A stretch of 64,000 nt of DNA from Proteinivorax tanatarense (GCF_040267685.1 NZ_CP158367.1:2418001-2482000), one strand, 5' to 3'. Positions 44,007 through 53,689 are shown, counted from the first letter of the stretch. Numbers and translations are program-made. The notes: generated from the sequence alone by a model not told the origin.

Positions 44007-44635
44007 TATAAGTACTCCCTCTTGCTAATAGTGGCAGAGACATAAACCATCAACATAAAAGCTATAAAAATTAAAATAACATACAAATTGTTATTTACAA
44101 AACCATAAAAATCACTATCCCCCTTAACAAAACTTATGGTTAGCAGAGAAATCAAAAAGGTAAAATTGATAATAACATTTGTTAATAAAGCAATTACATG
44201 CTTTGAATATCTCAAATAAATTACTAGATAAACCATGTAAACATAAATACAAAACGAAAACAACTTAAAACTATGAGCAAATAAGTTAGTCTCAATATTT
44301 GCCCCTAAACTTAAAGAAATCAAAACCAAAATCAAATAAGTCAGCGCGCTATAAAAGGCACTTAAATAAATCCCATGCTTAAACAGCGCAGATAACAGCC
44401 CTGTTTTATAACGAGTTAATACCTCAGCACTCAGAAAATTCTTTCGAAAAACATATAAAAACCATACAAAAAAGAAGGTGTTGTTAAACAAAAGCATCTG
44501 CGGGTTGTCAATTAAAATATTAACCGCTTCTTCGTTTAAAGTATTATTATGCTTTGAAAAATACCCCAAACTCATATAAACGAAATTAGCTGTATATAAA
44601 AAAAACCATATAATTTGTGATTTTCTTAATGCCAT
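44006..44635 (-). CDS. ABC-2-like membrane protein
   Basis: 209 residues with six membrane helices. The family is not recognised. It overlaps both neighbours (10 bp upstream, 1 bp downstream), which argues for a stoichiometric membrane complex with the other two permeases. Confidence 0.75.
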   Translation of the reverse strand: MALRKSQIIWFFLYTANFVYMSLGYFSKHNNTLNEEAVNILIDNPQMLLFNNTFFFVWFLYVFRKNFLSAEVLTRYKTGLLSALFKHGIYLSAFYSALTYLILVLISLSLGANIETNLFAHSFKLFSFCIYVYMVYLVIYLRYSKHVIALLTNVIINFTFLISLLTISFVKGDSDFYGFVNNNLYVILIFIAFMLMVYVSATISKREYL

Positions 44636-45510
44636 ACAATATAGTCCTCTGTATAAGATTCAACGTTAACACTGTACATGTATATGGTAAGGGCCAACAA
44701 AAGTAATGGCAGAGCTACAAAAGACAAAACTGTATCTAAAAGAGATGTATGGCTTATAGAATTGAAGTAGACACTCTTCAAAAAGCTGTCTGGAACAAAA
44801 TATCTTGTAACGGTACCAAAAGTGGGAGAAATGTTTCCTATAGTAGAACTTATAAACAAGAAAATAAAATAGACAAAGAATGGAGATATCTGTATTAGGT
44901 ATTTATTCTTAAGATAAGGAGTGCTAAGAGAAACCAGCGACACCACTAAGGAAACAAAAATTGGCCCCATTATTATTTGCGCAGTCAAAGCAAAAATATA
45001 ATTTATTCCATTTATATCACCTAGTCTTGTAAATGTCGTTATATCCTGAGCAAAGCCAGTTCCTCCAATAGCAATAGAGCCTAACAAAAGAACTGTATGA
45101 AACAACAAAATAAAGGTAAATATGTATAAAACTTGAGCTATAACTAAATTTTTTATATACCTCTCATAACCTAACCTTGAGACAAGCAACGACCCATATC
45201 CAGATTGGAGGTTGCTAAAAGTTGTTGAGCAAAGATGAATGCCAAAACCTATTAAAGCTACAAGAATAAACACAATATAAAAATCCCCAAAAATAAATCT
45301 ATCAAAATATGCCACACCAGTATAGCCATTAACCATTTTCTCAACAGCAGCTAAGTTAACATCCTCCGCCCCTGAATTTAACACTTTTATCCATTCTTGT
45401 TTATCTAAATAAGTAGAATAGTAGCTTAAAGCAACTAAAATTGACATGAAAAAGATTAGCACAAAGTTAAACTTTGACTTTAAAAACCGTAAATATTCGT
45501 TTTTCAACAA
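44626..45510 (-). CDS. ABC-2-like membrane protein with external loop
   Basis: About 294 residues. A first helix at ~15-33 is followed by a ~45-residue external loop (YLDKQEWIKVLNSGAEDVN) and five more helices. The layout is that of ABC-2 permeases. The start is placed at TTG 45510, 8 nt after AAAGGAG; the GTG at 45519 overlaps that site. First intact gene of the operon; a small hairpin (45536-45558) separates it from the decayed peptide gene. Confidence 0.78.
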   Translation of the reverse strand: MLKNEYLRFLKSKFNFVLIFFMSILVALSYYSTYLDKQEWIKVLNSGAEDVNLAAVEKMVNGYTGVAYFDRFIFGDFYIVFILVALIGFGIHLCSTTFSNLQSGYGSLLVSRLGYERYIKNLVIAQVLYIFTFILLFHTVLLLGSIAIGGTGFAQDITTFTRLGDINGINYIFALTAQIIMGPIFVSLVVSLVSLSTPYLKNKYLIQISPFFVYFIFLFISSTIGNISPTFGTVTRYFVPDSFLKSVYFNSISHTSLLDTVLSFVALPLLLLALTIYMYSVNVESYTEDYIVWH

Positions 45511-45535
45511 AAAATCCACTCCTTTCTTAAAATTT

Positions 45536-45558
45536 ATTCAAGGCTAGATACCTTGAAT
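45536..45558 (-). other. Small hairpin before the ABC operon
   Basis: ATTCAAGG (45536-45543) pairs with CCTTGAAT (45551-45558). No T-run follows. It could be a partial attenuator between the peptide gene and the transporter genes. Confidence 0.5.
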
Positions 45559-45638
45559 ATGAATCAAATTATCTAGCGTTAATTTGGAACCTAATAGTTC
45601 TAGTTTAGTTCTATACAGGTTTAATTTGTGCATGATAT

Positions 45639-45961
45639 CTATAACCCAGGTGTACCAGTATTATTAAAACCTGTTATTGCTGAACTTGTAGTATTTACTG
45701 CCACCGAATCACTTCCCCGTATTCCATCTGAGTTAGCCAAGCCAACTTCGGGATTAGTACACATTTCTTTTGAAGTTGCTAAAACATCGAATTCAGAGTT
45801 ATTTGATTACTTGTAGGAAGTGATGCTCCGTATATTTCTCCAGTCATCATTCCATGCTAAATCAACAGTGCCCAATGGTCCCCAACTATAGGTGCTGCAG
45901 ATGCAACTGTTGAAATTAGCAACAGGGCAAAAAAGGTCATACTAAAAATCTTTTTATATAA
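45639..45961 (-). pseudogene. Frameshifted small secreted protein upstream of ABC exporter
   Basis: After a good ribosome-binding site (AGGAGGGG) the start codon appears mutated (TTA at 45961). The frame then reads KKIFSMTFFALLLISTVASA, a typical signal peptide, followed by APIVG. Continuing the product needs at least three frame changes: GPLGTVDLAWNDD, then GEIYGASLPTSNQITLN, then EFDVLATSKEMCTNPEVGLA and a serine/threonine-rich end with FNNTGTPGL, stop at 45639. The intact ancestor was a secreted protein of ~105-125 residues rich in N, S and T. I do not recognise the family. Its place before an exporter operon recalls bacteriocin or secreted-peptide loci. Confidence 0.6.
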
Positions 45962-45983
45962 CCATTCCCCTCCTAAATAAATT

Positions 45984-45999
45984 TATAAACCGGTTTATA
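45984..45999. promoter_or_regulatory. Perfect palindrome upstream of the decayed peptide gene
   Basis: TATAAACCGGTTTATA is a 16-bp perfect palindrome just upstream of the ribosome-binding site of the pseudogene; a regulator operator is likely. Confidence 0.5.
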
Positions 46000-46107
46000 T
46001 TTAAAATAATAACATTTCTGAATATTCTCTTTAAGTATTTTTTGAAATACTTGTAATATTTGTAAATCATGTTTTTTCTGTTAACTAAGTTTACATCTAT
46101 CACAACT

Positions 46108-47379
46108 TTAGTTCTCCACTTGATATCTTTTGAAACTATAATATCCATAAATAAGCATAAGTATCGAAGAAATAACAGAGAAAACAACTATAACTATTGG
46201 CAGCATAACCACATTCCCAAAGAGATAAAAAGCCTCAAAGTTTTTAAAATGATGCACACCAATTAAAACATTTGAAGGTGAAAACAAGAGTACCATACTT
46301 ACTATACCATCGGCACTTTCTATTCCATCAACAAGTAACCAGTTAAAAGTTATAGGAAGTAATAGCACAATGCCAGATACAACTAAAGAAGTAAATGTTT
46401 TTTTTATTTTTGCTGAAATAAGTAGTATTGTTGACACAAAAAATATCAAACCTAAAAAACTCATAGCCAGCACAAAAAAGTAACTACTTAAGTAAGTAAA
46501 TGGATAAGGGCTTGGATTTTGGACCCAGTTTTGAAGAAAAGATTTTGAACCTTCTAATCCAAATAAGACCGCAATCATAATAAAATTTATCAATTGAATA
46601 AACACCCAGGCTGAAACAGCTATTACAAAAGATATGATAATTTTTGCAGCAATTATCCTATTCTTCCCATATTTTGTAGTCAAAATCAAAGAATCGGTCT
46701 TTTTCCAATATTCTTGTGAGAAAATTGGAGACAAAGCTACTACCAGGAAAACGCCAATGGTATAGGGCAACACCGTCTGCATAGCATGAAGTCTTGACCA
46801 TCCCCAGCTATAATCATAATAAACCACATGTTTATTGCTTAAATAGCCATACATCTCCTCTGCTTTTAAAGCCAGAGCCTCTCCTTTTTGTCCTTGATAA
46901 GTCTCCCGATAATATTCTGCTGTCTCATTTCCTTTTTTATCAGCCCTGTGATAAAAATTACCTGATACTTCTGGTTCCTCTAAGCGCTGGAGTTCTCGAC
47001 TCTCTAAAACCTCTTCTTTCACAAAGAAAAAAATATTTGATTCAGCTTCTTCCCTGGAAAAACCCCTATCAACTAATTCATCTATCTTAGCTTCCTTCTC
47101 TTTATCACTTATTTGGTTTGCTGGATCGTACAGTATTGATTCTTTTTGATATTTGATGTTTTGTATCCAATCATCATCAATATACCCTGCAAATTCTGTT
47201 CTATCCTCTTTAATTCGTTCAACCTCTTGTTTGCTGTATTTCAAACCATAAGTTGGTTCACCTGGAAATGTTCCGTAAAAAATCATTAAAAAATTATATA
47301 TTATTACTAAAGCCAGCACTCCTATAACCATAGGTCTTTTTAGCACTTTTTTCATTTCATACCCTATTAGTTTTTTCAA
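46108..47379 (-). CDS. ABC-2 permease (large)
   Basis: About 423 residues. A first helix (~15-35), a ~150-residue external domain and five C-terminal helices. It is a clear paralogue of the next gene upstream: both share a block of the form A.EMYG.L.N....YYDY..GW and a following LPYTIG/MPYTIG.FLVVALSPIFS. TTG at 47379 follows GGAGGGG; the longer frame would overlap the previous gene. It is the last gene of the ECF-led ABC operon. Confidence 0.87.
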   Translation of the reverse strand: MKKLIGYEMKKVLKRPMVIGVLALVIIYNFLMIFYGTFPGEPTYGLKYSKQEVERIKEDRTEFAGYIDDDWIQNIKYQKESILYDPANQISDKEKEAKIDELVDRGFSREEAESNIFFFVKEEVLESRELQRLEEPEVSGNFYHRADKKGNETAEYYRETYQGQKGEALALKAEEMYGYLSNKHVVYYDYSWGWSRLHAMQTVLPYTIGVFLVVALSPIFSQEYWKKTDSLILTTKYGKNRIIAAKIIISFVIAVSAWVFIQLINFIMIAVLFGLEGSKSFLQNWVQNPSPYPFTYLSSYFFVLAMSFLGLIFFVSTILLISAKIKKTFTSLVVSGIVLLLPITFNWLLVDGIESADGIVSMVLLFSPSNVLIGVHHFKNFEAFYLFGNVVMLPIVIVVFSVISSILMLIYGYYSFKRYQVEN

Positions 47380-47392
47380 AACATCCCCTCCG

Positions 47393-48643
47393 TCAATTTT
47401 CCACTTCACGTTTTAAAAAAGTGTTATATACGTTAAATATAAGATAAATAGATACTAATATAGCTACAAATGGCACTACCAGTTGCATTAAAACCACATT
47501 TCCTGCAATATAATAAGCATTAAAATTTTGCAAATGACCTGAGCCAACTAATATCCAAGCTGGTAAAAAGAATAAGCCTTCCCTTATAATGCCACCAATT
47601 AATCCGTCAATCTCAAAAGAAGATATAATGTTGGATAGTAATAGTACTATACTACTTATGGTTAGAGTCACAAATGGACTTTTACTTTTTACTGATATAA
47701 AAGTAGGCACACTGATAAAAAGCATTACACCCGTTAAGCTTATAAAGCTTACTGCTAGAAAATGGGTTCTTTGTGTAAAGGCGAAGGGGCTGAAATTAAA
47801 CACCCAGTCCTGCACAAAACTTTGCCCGCCTTGTAAAGTAAATATCAATGATATCAACAGTAGATTTAAAAAGTTAATGAGCAACCAACATCCTAACCCT
47901 ACTAAAAAAGCAGCTAAAATTTTTCCATAAATCAGCTTGCTTTTCCCATATTTTGTAGTCAATAAAATACTATCAGTTTTTTGGTAATATTCCCCGGAAA
48001 ATATGGGAGACAGTGCAACAATTAAAAATAACCCTATAGTATATGGCATTAAATTTTGCATATTAATCAATTTTTGCCATCCTAAGTTATAATCATAATA
48101 GGCTGTATAGTCGTTAGCTAAGTTACCGTACATTTCTTCCGCTTTAGCAGCTAGACTTTCACCTTTATTTCCTGTGTAAGCTAAACGATAATGTTTTCCT
48201 TGCATATCTGAAAAAAACTGTGCATTATCATAAAACCCAGAAGCATACTCTGCGTCTAGTAGGGCGATGTACTGATGACTATTCAAAATCTCCGGCTTTA
48301 AAAATGCGGTGTTCTCCAAGTTATCAACATACTGCCTTGAGTAACCCCTTTCTAAGTACTCATTCCGCACCTGTTCTTTTTCTTTCTTGGAAAGTAAGTT
48401 GCTAGGGTTCTCCCTCACAGAGTATAAAGTACTTTGAATGTAGTTAGTCCATTCTTCATTTATATCTCCTGCGTATTTTCCTTGTTCCCTCCTTGTCATT
48501 TCGAGATCTTGTTGTTGGACTAAACCACCTTCAGAATTTATAAATATAGCTACGTAGTTAACACTGAGAATTAGCAAAAGTAATACTAGCACTATAGGCC
48601 TGTTAAGGAGTTTCTTGACCTCAAACTTAATCATAGTTAACAT
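47393..48643 (-). CDS. ABC-2 permease (large)
   Basis: 416 residues with the same architecture as its downstream paralogue (helix, external domain with the AEEMYGNLANDYTAYYDYNL block, five helices). ATG after GGGGAG, immediately adjacent to the ATPase stop. The two permeases probably form a heterodimer served by the ATPase at 48644-49510. Confidence 0.87.
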   Translation of the reverse strand: MLTMIKFEVKKLLNRPIVLVLLLLILSVNYVAIFINSEGGLVQQQDLEMTRREQGKYAGDINEEWTNYIQSTLYSVRENPSNLLSKKEKEQVRNEYLERGYSRQYVDNLENTAFLKPEILNSHQYIALLDAEYASGFYDNAQFFSDMQGKHYRLAYTGNKGESLAAKAEEMYGNLANDYTAYYDYNLGWQKLINMQNLMPYTIGLFLIVALSPIFSGEYYQKTDSILLTTKYGKSKLIYGKILAAFLVGLGCWLLINFLNLLLISLIFTLQGGQSFVQDWVFNFSPFAFTQRTHFLAVSFISLTGVMLFISVPTFISVKSKSPFVTLTISSIVLLLSNIISSFEIDGLIGGIIREGLFFLPAWILVGSGHLQNFNAYYIAGNVVLMQLVVPFVAILVSIYLIFNVYNTFLKREVEN

Positions 48644-49510
48644 CTACGCTTCTCCCCTGAAATGAAATAGATATAAATCTTCAAGGCTTGGCGATACATT
48701 AACAGCTGTTTTTTCTGGACATTCTTCTGACACAATTCTAAGCTCCACCGTATCACCGCTATGTTTAAGGTTGCTAACAATATATTTGCTGTTATAACTT
48801 TCTACATCTTTAGGCGATACTTTCAAGTTCCACACAAAGTTATCAATGGAACTACAAATGCTATCTGCCTTTGCCTCCTGAAACAGCTTTCCATGTTTCA
48901 CAATAAAAATTTTGTCCGCAATGTATTCAACGTCAGAAACAATATGGGTGGATAGCAGAACAATCTTTCCTAAAGAATTATCACTAATTATGTTGCGAAA
49001 CTTAGTTCTTTCCTTAGGATCAAGCCCTACGGTAGGCTCATCTAGAATTAATATTTTGGGGTCATTAATTAAAGATTGAGCTATTCCAAGCCTTTGACGC
49101 ATGCCTCCAGAGTAGGTTTTTATTTTTTGTTTTCTAACATCATAAAGTCCCACAGTGTTTAATAAATATTTACACCTTTCCACCGCAGTCAACTTAGGCA
49201 ACCCCTTTAATGAAGATAAGTAAATCATAAAATCCCAACCGGTAAAATCAGGGTAATATCCAAAGTTTTGGGGTAAATATCCTAATAGTTCACGGTAAGC
49301 CTCATCCAAAGTTGAGATGCTTATTCCATCAAGTAAGACTTCTCCTGATGTTGGGCGCAAGATGTCACACATCATCCTCATTAAAGTGGTTTTCCCAGAT
49401 CCATTAGCGCCCAATAATCCATTTACCCCTTCACCAAATGTGGTGGAAAAACCATCCACTGCTATTTTATCTCCATACTGTTTTGTAAGTTTTTTTATCT
49501 TTAATTCCAT
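48644..49510 (-). CDS. ABC transporter ATP-binding protein
   Basis: 288 residues from the ATG at 49510 (AAAGGAGGT upstream; a frame extending to 49603 would overlap the preceding gene). Walker A GANGSGKT, signature YSGGMRQRLGIA, Walker B ILILDEPTVGLDP and LSTHIV. The C-terminal extension ends with SPSLEDLYLFHFRGEA. It energises the two permeases downstream, in an operon led by a sigma factor. Confidence 0.93.
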   Translation of the reverse strand: MELKIKKLTKQYGDKIAVDGFSTTFGEGVNGLLGANGSGKTTLMRMMCDILRPTSGEVLLDGISISTLDEAYRELLGYLPQNFGYYPDFTGWDFMIYLSSLKGLPKLTAVERCKYLLNTVGLYDVRKQKIKTYSGGMRQRLGIAQSLINDPKILILDEPTVGLDPKERTKFRNIISDNSLGKIVLLSTHIVSDVEYIADKIFIVKHGKLFQEAKADSICSSIDNFVWNLKVSPKDVESYNSKYIVSNLKHSGDTVELRIVSEECPEKTAVNVSPSLEDLYLFHFRGEA

Positions 49511-50250
49511 TGAAGTTGTACCTCCTTTTTCTTTAATAATTTGAGGCAATAAAAGAGTTCTCCTAGCATAAACGCTGAAGATAAAACAAATAAAATAATC
49601 CACATAGCCTCAGTTACCACAAGAAAAAAACTTAGCTCTGTAATCAGTTTCATCAAAACTATCAAACAGAGGGAAATACTCAGATATATGACCGATGAAC
49701 GGATTTTTAGCAAGTGAAAAATTAGCAAATGTATACCTGTAATAATATTAAAGGGTACTAAGCCGTAAATAATCAATTGGGTAAAAGGAATACTGTATTG
49801 AACCGACAGATAGGTAACCATTAAAGATAGAACAAGTAGGTTAACACTGCCTATAATAAAAAGACGGGCCGCTATAAGCTTTGCCATGTTATTTTTGCAA
49901 ACCTCTTCAAGTTCCCCCATGCCGTAAATCGCTCCCTTAATTAACTCTGGACCTGCAAAAAAAGCAAGCATAGGTGTTAACGTAAATAACATTCTTTGAA
50001 GATCAACATTGGGTTCAGTTACATTGATTGTAGATAATGTCAGCATAATAATAAAAGTTATCTGGGTTAACCAAAGATAGGGAGAGATATATCCTAGTTG
50101 TTCTTTAACTAAAACATTAATTGGAGTTTTTGTTGGCACTATTTTTTTCATATCTTTTTGTCCTAGTTGTATAGTCCTTAAGATATCTTTTCTTTTTCCT
50201 TGAGGAACGCGATACTGTTGAAGCAATTCTTTAAAATCTTTATTCTTCAA
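49501..50250 (-). CDS. Six-TM membrane protein, possible anti-sigma factor
   Basis: About 249 residues. A basic cytoplasmic N-terminus (~70 residues) precedes six membrane helices. It lies between the ECF sigma gene and the ABC genes; the end overlaps the ATPase gene by 10 bp. Membrane proteins in this position are often anti-sigma factors, but no zinc motif is visible. TTG at 50250, 6 nt after GAGGAGG, is the preferred start; the GTG at 50265 lies inside that site. Confidence 0.72.
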   Translation of the reverse strand: MKNKDFKELLQQYRVPQGKRKDILRTIQLGQKDMKKIVPTKTPINVLVKEQLGYISPYLWLTQITFIIMLTLSTINVTEPNVDLQRMLFTLTPMLAFFAGPELIKGAIYGMGELEEVCKNNMAKLIAARLFIIGSVNLLVLSLMVTYLSVQYSIPFTQLIIYGLVPFNIITGIHLLIFHLLKIRSSVIYLSISLCLIVLMKLITELSFFLVVTEAMWIILFVLSSAFMLGELFYCLKLLKKKEVQLQWN

Positions 50251-50782
50251 GGTAATCCTCCTCACTAAGTAATTTTTTTAATTTCTTCTTTCCTTGTTTT
50301 AAGCGAGATTTTACAGTTGACAATTTTACCCCAGTTATATTTGAAATATCTTTTATCTTCATATCGTGATAATAATAAAGAATAATAACATCTTTTTGAG
50401 TGTCAGGAAGGGTGTCAATTTTACCTTTTATGTTTATGGCCTGCTCATTGTGGATAACTTGTTCTATAGGCTGAGGGCTATCATCAGCTTTCTGTAGAGC
50501 ATCAATATCTTCATAACTATACTTATTTTTTTTGTAATAATCATTACAAGTATTAACTGCTATTGTAAATAAAAAGTTTTTAAATTTACCTGTAAACTTA
50601 TAGCTATAAATAGCCTTAATTAGCTTTAGAAAAATATCCTGCGTTAAGTCTGTAGCCACTACCTTATTACCTGTCCTTCTAATACAATAGCTAAATATAT
50701 TTTGGTAGTGTTTTTGTACTAAAGTTTCAAAAGCTTGTTTATCTCCTGCTTTTATTTTCCTAATTAATAGATAGTCCTGTAT
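50240..50782 (-). CDS. ECF-type RNA polymerase sigma factor with probable AUA start
   Basis: About 180 residues. Region 2 (DKQAFETLVQKHYQNIFSYC, then ATDLTQDIFLKLIKA) and region 4 (LPDTQKDVIILYYYHDMKIK, then VKLSTVKSRLKQGKKKL) are complete. The first ATG/GTG/TTG-type start that leaves a long frame is 50659, which would delete most of region 2. The full domain begins at ATA (50782), placed exactly 8 nt after GGAGG (50791-50795). ATA is a rare but known start. The gene leads an operon with a membrane protein and an ABC exporter, so it is probably autoregulatory and envelope-responsive. Confidence 0.82.
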   Translation of the reverse strand: MQDYLLIRKIKAGDKQAFETLVQKHYQNIFSYCIRRTGNKVVATDLTQDIFLKLIKAIYSYKFTGKFKNFLFTIAVNTCNDYYKKNKYSYEDIDALQKADDSPQPIEQVIHNEQAINIKGKIDTLPDTQKDVIILYYYHDMKIKDISNITGVKLSTVKSRLKQGKKKLKKLLSEEDYLEE

Positions 50783-50914
50783 AGTGATAGCCTCCTTTCA
50801 TCTACCAAACACTCTACATCTATATTAACTTAAATTCACCTAAAAAAGTTTTAAATATGTAAAAAATCTTTTGTAAATTCACCTTTGAATAATTACCAAA
50901 ACTAAAAAAGGCAT

Positions 50915-50953
50915 AAAAATGGGTTGCCCCAGAATTAATCTAAGACAACCATA
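50915..50953 (-). terminator. Terminator after the CDF transporter
   Basis: On the minus strand GGTTG (50946-50950) pairs with CAACC (50922-50926) through an imperfect stem, then CATTTTTA follows. Confidence 0.6.
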
Positions 50954-51026
50954 CTATTTGTTTAATTTTAAAATTGAACGTTAATCAATGGTACTATTAC
51001 ATCCAGTTAAGGTGCGATAAAATTTC

Positions 51027-51944
51027 CTAAAGTGCCCATTTCCGTTCTTTAGTAAAAGCAATGGTAATCCATTTATCAGGTGCTAAAGGGTCAACAAATT
51101 GAAAAATTTCTTCTCGAATTTTATCTTGGTCTTCAATTGTTTTTACTTTTGATTGATCATTAACAATAAAGTCTATTTCTATCCAAAGCATTTTTCTGCC
51201 TTTAGAAACCCTTAAAAATGATTCATCTAAATTATATCTTTCTTCTATGCTCAAAACCATTTCATCTAACTGTCTACTTAGTTCACCTTCTGGTGCACTA
51301 GCTAGTATTTCTTTAAAAGACTTTTTTATTTCCTCTATTGGAATCTTTATAAAGTATAAACAAACCAATATCACTATTATTGGATCCACATATGGAATAA
51401 GAAAATCAAGTTTAGCTACTTTACTCATTCCAAACGCAAGGACAAAGGCAGCTAAAACACCGGCACTTGCATAAGTATCCATAAGCCATTGATTTGATTC
51501 TGCTTCAATTAAGGTGGAATCAGATCTTTTTGATTGCTTTTCTAATCTTTTATAAATAGCAAAACATATAATTGTGCTTATCAGAGAGTATAGAGTCCCT
51601 AAATCAACGTTAATATCTCTTCCCCCTGTAAAAACTGCATATAAAGCAAATATAAAAGACAAAGAAACCATAATAGCAATTACAACATACTTAACCATAA
51701 TAACCAATGGCTCCACAATAGCTTTTCCAAAAGGATACTTTCTCCAATCATTTTTTGAAGCAAATCTTGCTGCATATAAAGATAATGTTGATAATCCAAT
51801 GCTTAGCGAAGAATATAATCCATCAAAAATAATCATTTGTGATTTTGCTAACAGGCCTAAAACTACTCCCATTACCGAAAAGAATACGCCTGCATATACT
51901 GATTCTAAAAGTAATTGTTTATCTTTATTTTTATCTGCACTCAT
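51027..51944 (-). CDS. Cation diffusion facilitator (CDF) family transporter
   Basis: 305 residues: six membrane helices (~10-200) followed by a cytoplasmic C-terminal domain. Metal-site-like residues occur in FDGLYSSLSIGLSTLSLYAA and AESNQWLMDTYAS, positions where CDF proteins have HxxxD/DxxxD. The usual His/Asp pattern is partly replaced, as in an unusual CDF subgroup, so the substrate may not be zinc. ATG with AGAGAGGG. Monocistronic. Confidence 0.85.
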   Translation of the reverse strand: MSADKNKDKQLLLESVYAGVFFSVMGVVLGLLAKSQMIIFDGLYSSLSIGLSTLSLYAARFASKNDWRKYPFGKAIVEPLVIMVKYVVIAIMVSLSFIFALYAVFTGGRDINVDLGTLYSLISTIICFAIYKRLEKQSKRSDSTLIEAESNQWLMDTYASAGVLAAFVLAFGMSKVAKLDFLIPYVDPIIVILVCLYFIKIPIEEIKKSFKEILASAPEGELSRQLDEMVLSIEERYNLDESFLRVSKGRKMLWIEIDFIVNDQSKVKTIEDQDKIREEIFQFVDPLAPDKWITIAFTKERKWAL

Positions 51945-52044
51945 TATATAACCCTCTCTAACTTAAATAACTATTACAAGAAATTAACTGTTTTTTATTT
52001 GTTTTGTTTATAGTATGTCTTAAAAAATCCATTTCATTGCTTGC

Positions 52045-53634
52045 TTACAAAAGTAAAACCAATACCTGGGCCATTATAGCCACAAAAATAAGGGCAAATG
52101 GGTATGCAGCAGCGTAGGCGATGGCGGGATCTTCTGACTCCACCAAACTATTTAACGCCCCTAATCCAGGGGTACTTGTCATACCACCACACATTGCACC
52201 AAGTGAGTGAATCATGCTGAGACCGTAGATTTTTTTCCCAAGAAGAAAACCAAACACAAGAGGAACCACAGTAATAACAGCTCCAGCAAACAGTAGTCGT
52301 ACTCCCTCTTGCTGAATAATGTCTACAACCCCTGCTCCCGCTGTAGTTCCTGCACCAGCAAGAAACATTGCAAGCCCTATATCACCAATAACTTGATTAG
52401 AAGGTTGAAAAAACCTTGCTCTAATTGGCCCGATCTTACCAAAGTGTCCTATAACAAGAGCCACAAACAGTGGCCCTCCAGCAATTCCTAAAGTAATTGC
52501 TCCAAGGCCTGGAAGATATATAGGGGTCATGCCTACTAAAAGACCTACAAATAAAATTAAACTAAAAGAAAAGAGGTGAATGTTAGTTACTTCCAGGTGC
52601 CTCCTACTAAAAAGCTGCTCTGCTTCGTTAAGCCGATCTTCACAACTGACAACTGTAAGAATGTCTCCCTGTTCTAATCGCCAACCAGCATTCTGATTAA
52701 ATTCAAAACCACTGCGTTCTATTCTAGTAACGGTAACTCCATACTTGCGCCGAAGAGCAAGCTCCCGTAAACTTTTCCCCACCACTTCTTCTGATTCTAC
52801 AGTAATTCGACGCACTTTAACATTGTCATGATTGGCAAAGTTAGTAGTGACTTTTTCACCAATTTCATTACATAACTGTTCAAGATCCTTTTGATTTCCC
52901 ACTGCTACTAAGCGATCACCCTTTAGGATAACAGTATCACTTAAACCAACTATTGTTCTATTACCACGAATAACACGGCTCAAAACCACAGAGGTTCCCT
53001 CAGCAAGGCGAAGTTCTTTTAATGTCTTTTTGTGGAGATAATCTTTAGTTACTTCGATAGTCATAACTTCTGGGGTTAAGCTCCGTTTAATAGGATTCGC
53101 TTTACCAGTTAAATCCTGCATCAAATCAATCTTTAAAATTTTTGGAAGCAGTTGAACAAACAGAACAACCGCTAATACTCCAAAGGGGTAAGCAATACCA
53201 TATCCAACAGAGGCAATTGGATCCCCAGTTGCTTCAAGGGCCGCCGCTAAACCTGGAGTACTGGTTAAAGCACCCGTCATTATTCCTATGCTTAGGGCGG
53301 CGGGCAATTCCATAACTGTTGATACGACAAAGGTTGTTATACCAGCAACAACTATAATGGATATACTAACAACACCAAAAACTACTCCAGAGGTGCGAAG
53401 CATTCGAAAGAAGCGAGGACCTGCCTGCAAGCCTACCGTTACAATAAATAAACTTAAACCTAAATTCTGGATAATTGTAGATACTTCATACCCTAAGTGT
53501 CCAAACACCATTCCCACAAATAAAACTCCACTTGAGCCAAGACCCACACCTTTTATGGATAACTGCCCAACTAGTGACCCAATAACCATAATTAAAAATA
53601 ATAGTATCAGTGGTTCATTTAATAATTCAGCCAA
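52045..53634 (-). CDS. AspT/YidE-YbjL-type transporter with two RCK_C domains
   Basis: 529 residues. Two halves of five to six membrane helices each (Asp-Al_Ex/YidE-YbjL duplication, with the repeated GALTSTPGLAAAL and GGMTSTPGLGALN signatures) flank two TrkA_C/RCK_C domains (~190-270 and ~275-350). The family includes aspartate:alanine antiporters. Start TTG at 53634 with AGGAGAG. It is preceded by its own promoter and a structured ~190-nt leader (see 53690-53861). Confidence 0.87.
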   Translation of the reverse strand: MAELLNEPLILLFLIMVIGSLVGQLSIKGVGLGSSGVLFVGMVFGHLGYEVSTIIQNLGLSLFIVTVGLQAGPRFFRMLRTSGVVFGVVSISIIVVAGITTFVVSTVMELPAALSIGIMTGALTSTPGLAAALEATGDPIASVGYGIAYPFGVLAVVLFVQLLPKILKIDLMQDLTGKANPIKRSLTPEVMTIEVTKDYLHKKTLKELRLAEGTSVVLSRVIRGNRTIVGLSDTVILKGDRLVAVGNQKDLEQLCNEIGEKVTTNFANHDNVKVRRITVESEEVVGKSLRELALRRKYGVTVTRIERSGFEFNQNAGWRLEQGDILTVVSCEDRLNEAEQLFSRRHLEVTNIHLFSFSLILFVGLLVGMTPIYLPGLGAITLGIAGGPLFVALVIGHFGKIGPIRARFFQPSNQVIGDIGLAMFLAGAGTTAGAGVVDIIQQEGVRLLFAGAVITVVPLVFGFLLGKKIYGLSMIHSLGAMCGGMTSTPGLGALNSLVESEDPAIAYAAAYPFALIFVAIMAQVLVLLL

Positions 53635-53689
53635 ATCAATCTCTCCTAATGCTTTTTATTTTACCGTTATTTTAGTATAAGTGCGTGCA

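Noticed and set aside
45628-45816. Plus-strand 62-aa ORF
   Set aside because: No ribosome-binding site; the opposite strand carries a recognisable signal peptide and decayed gene.
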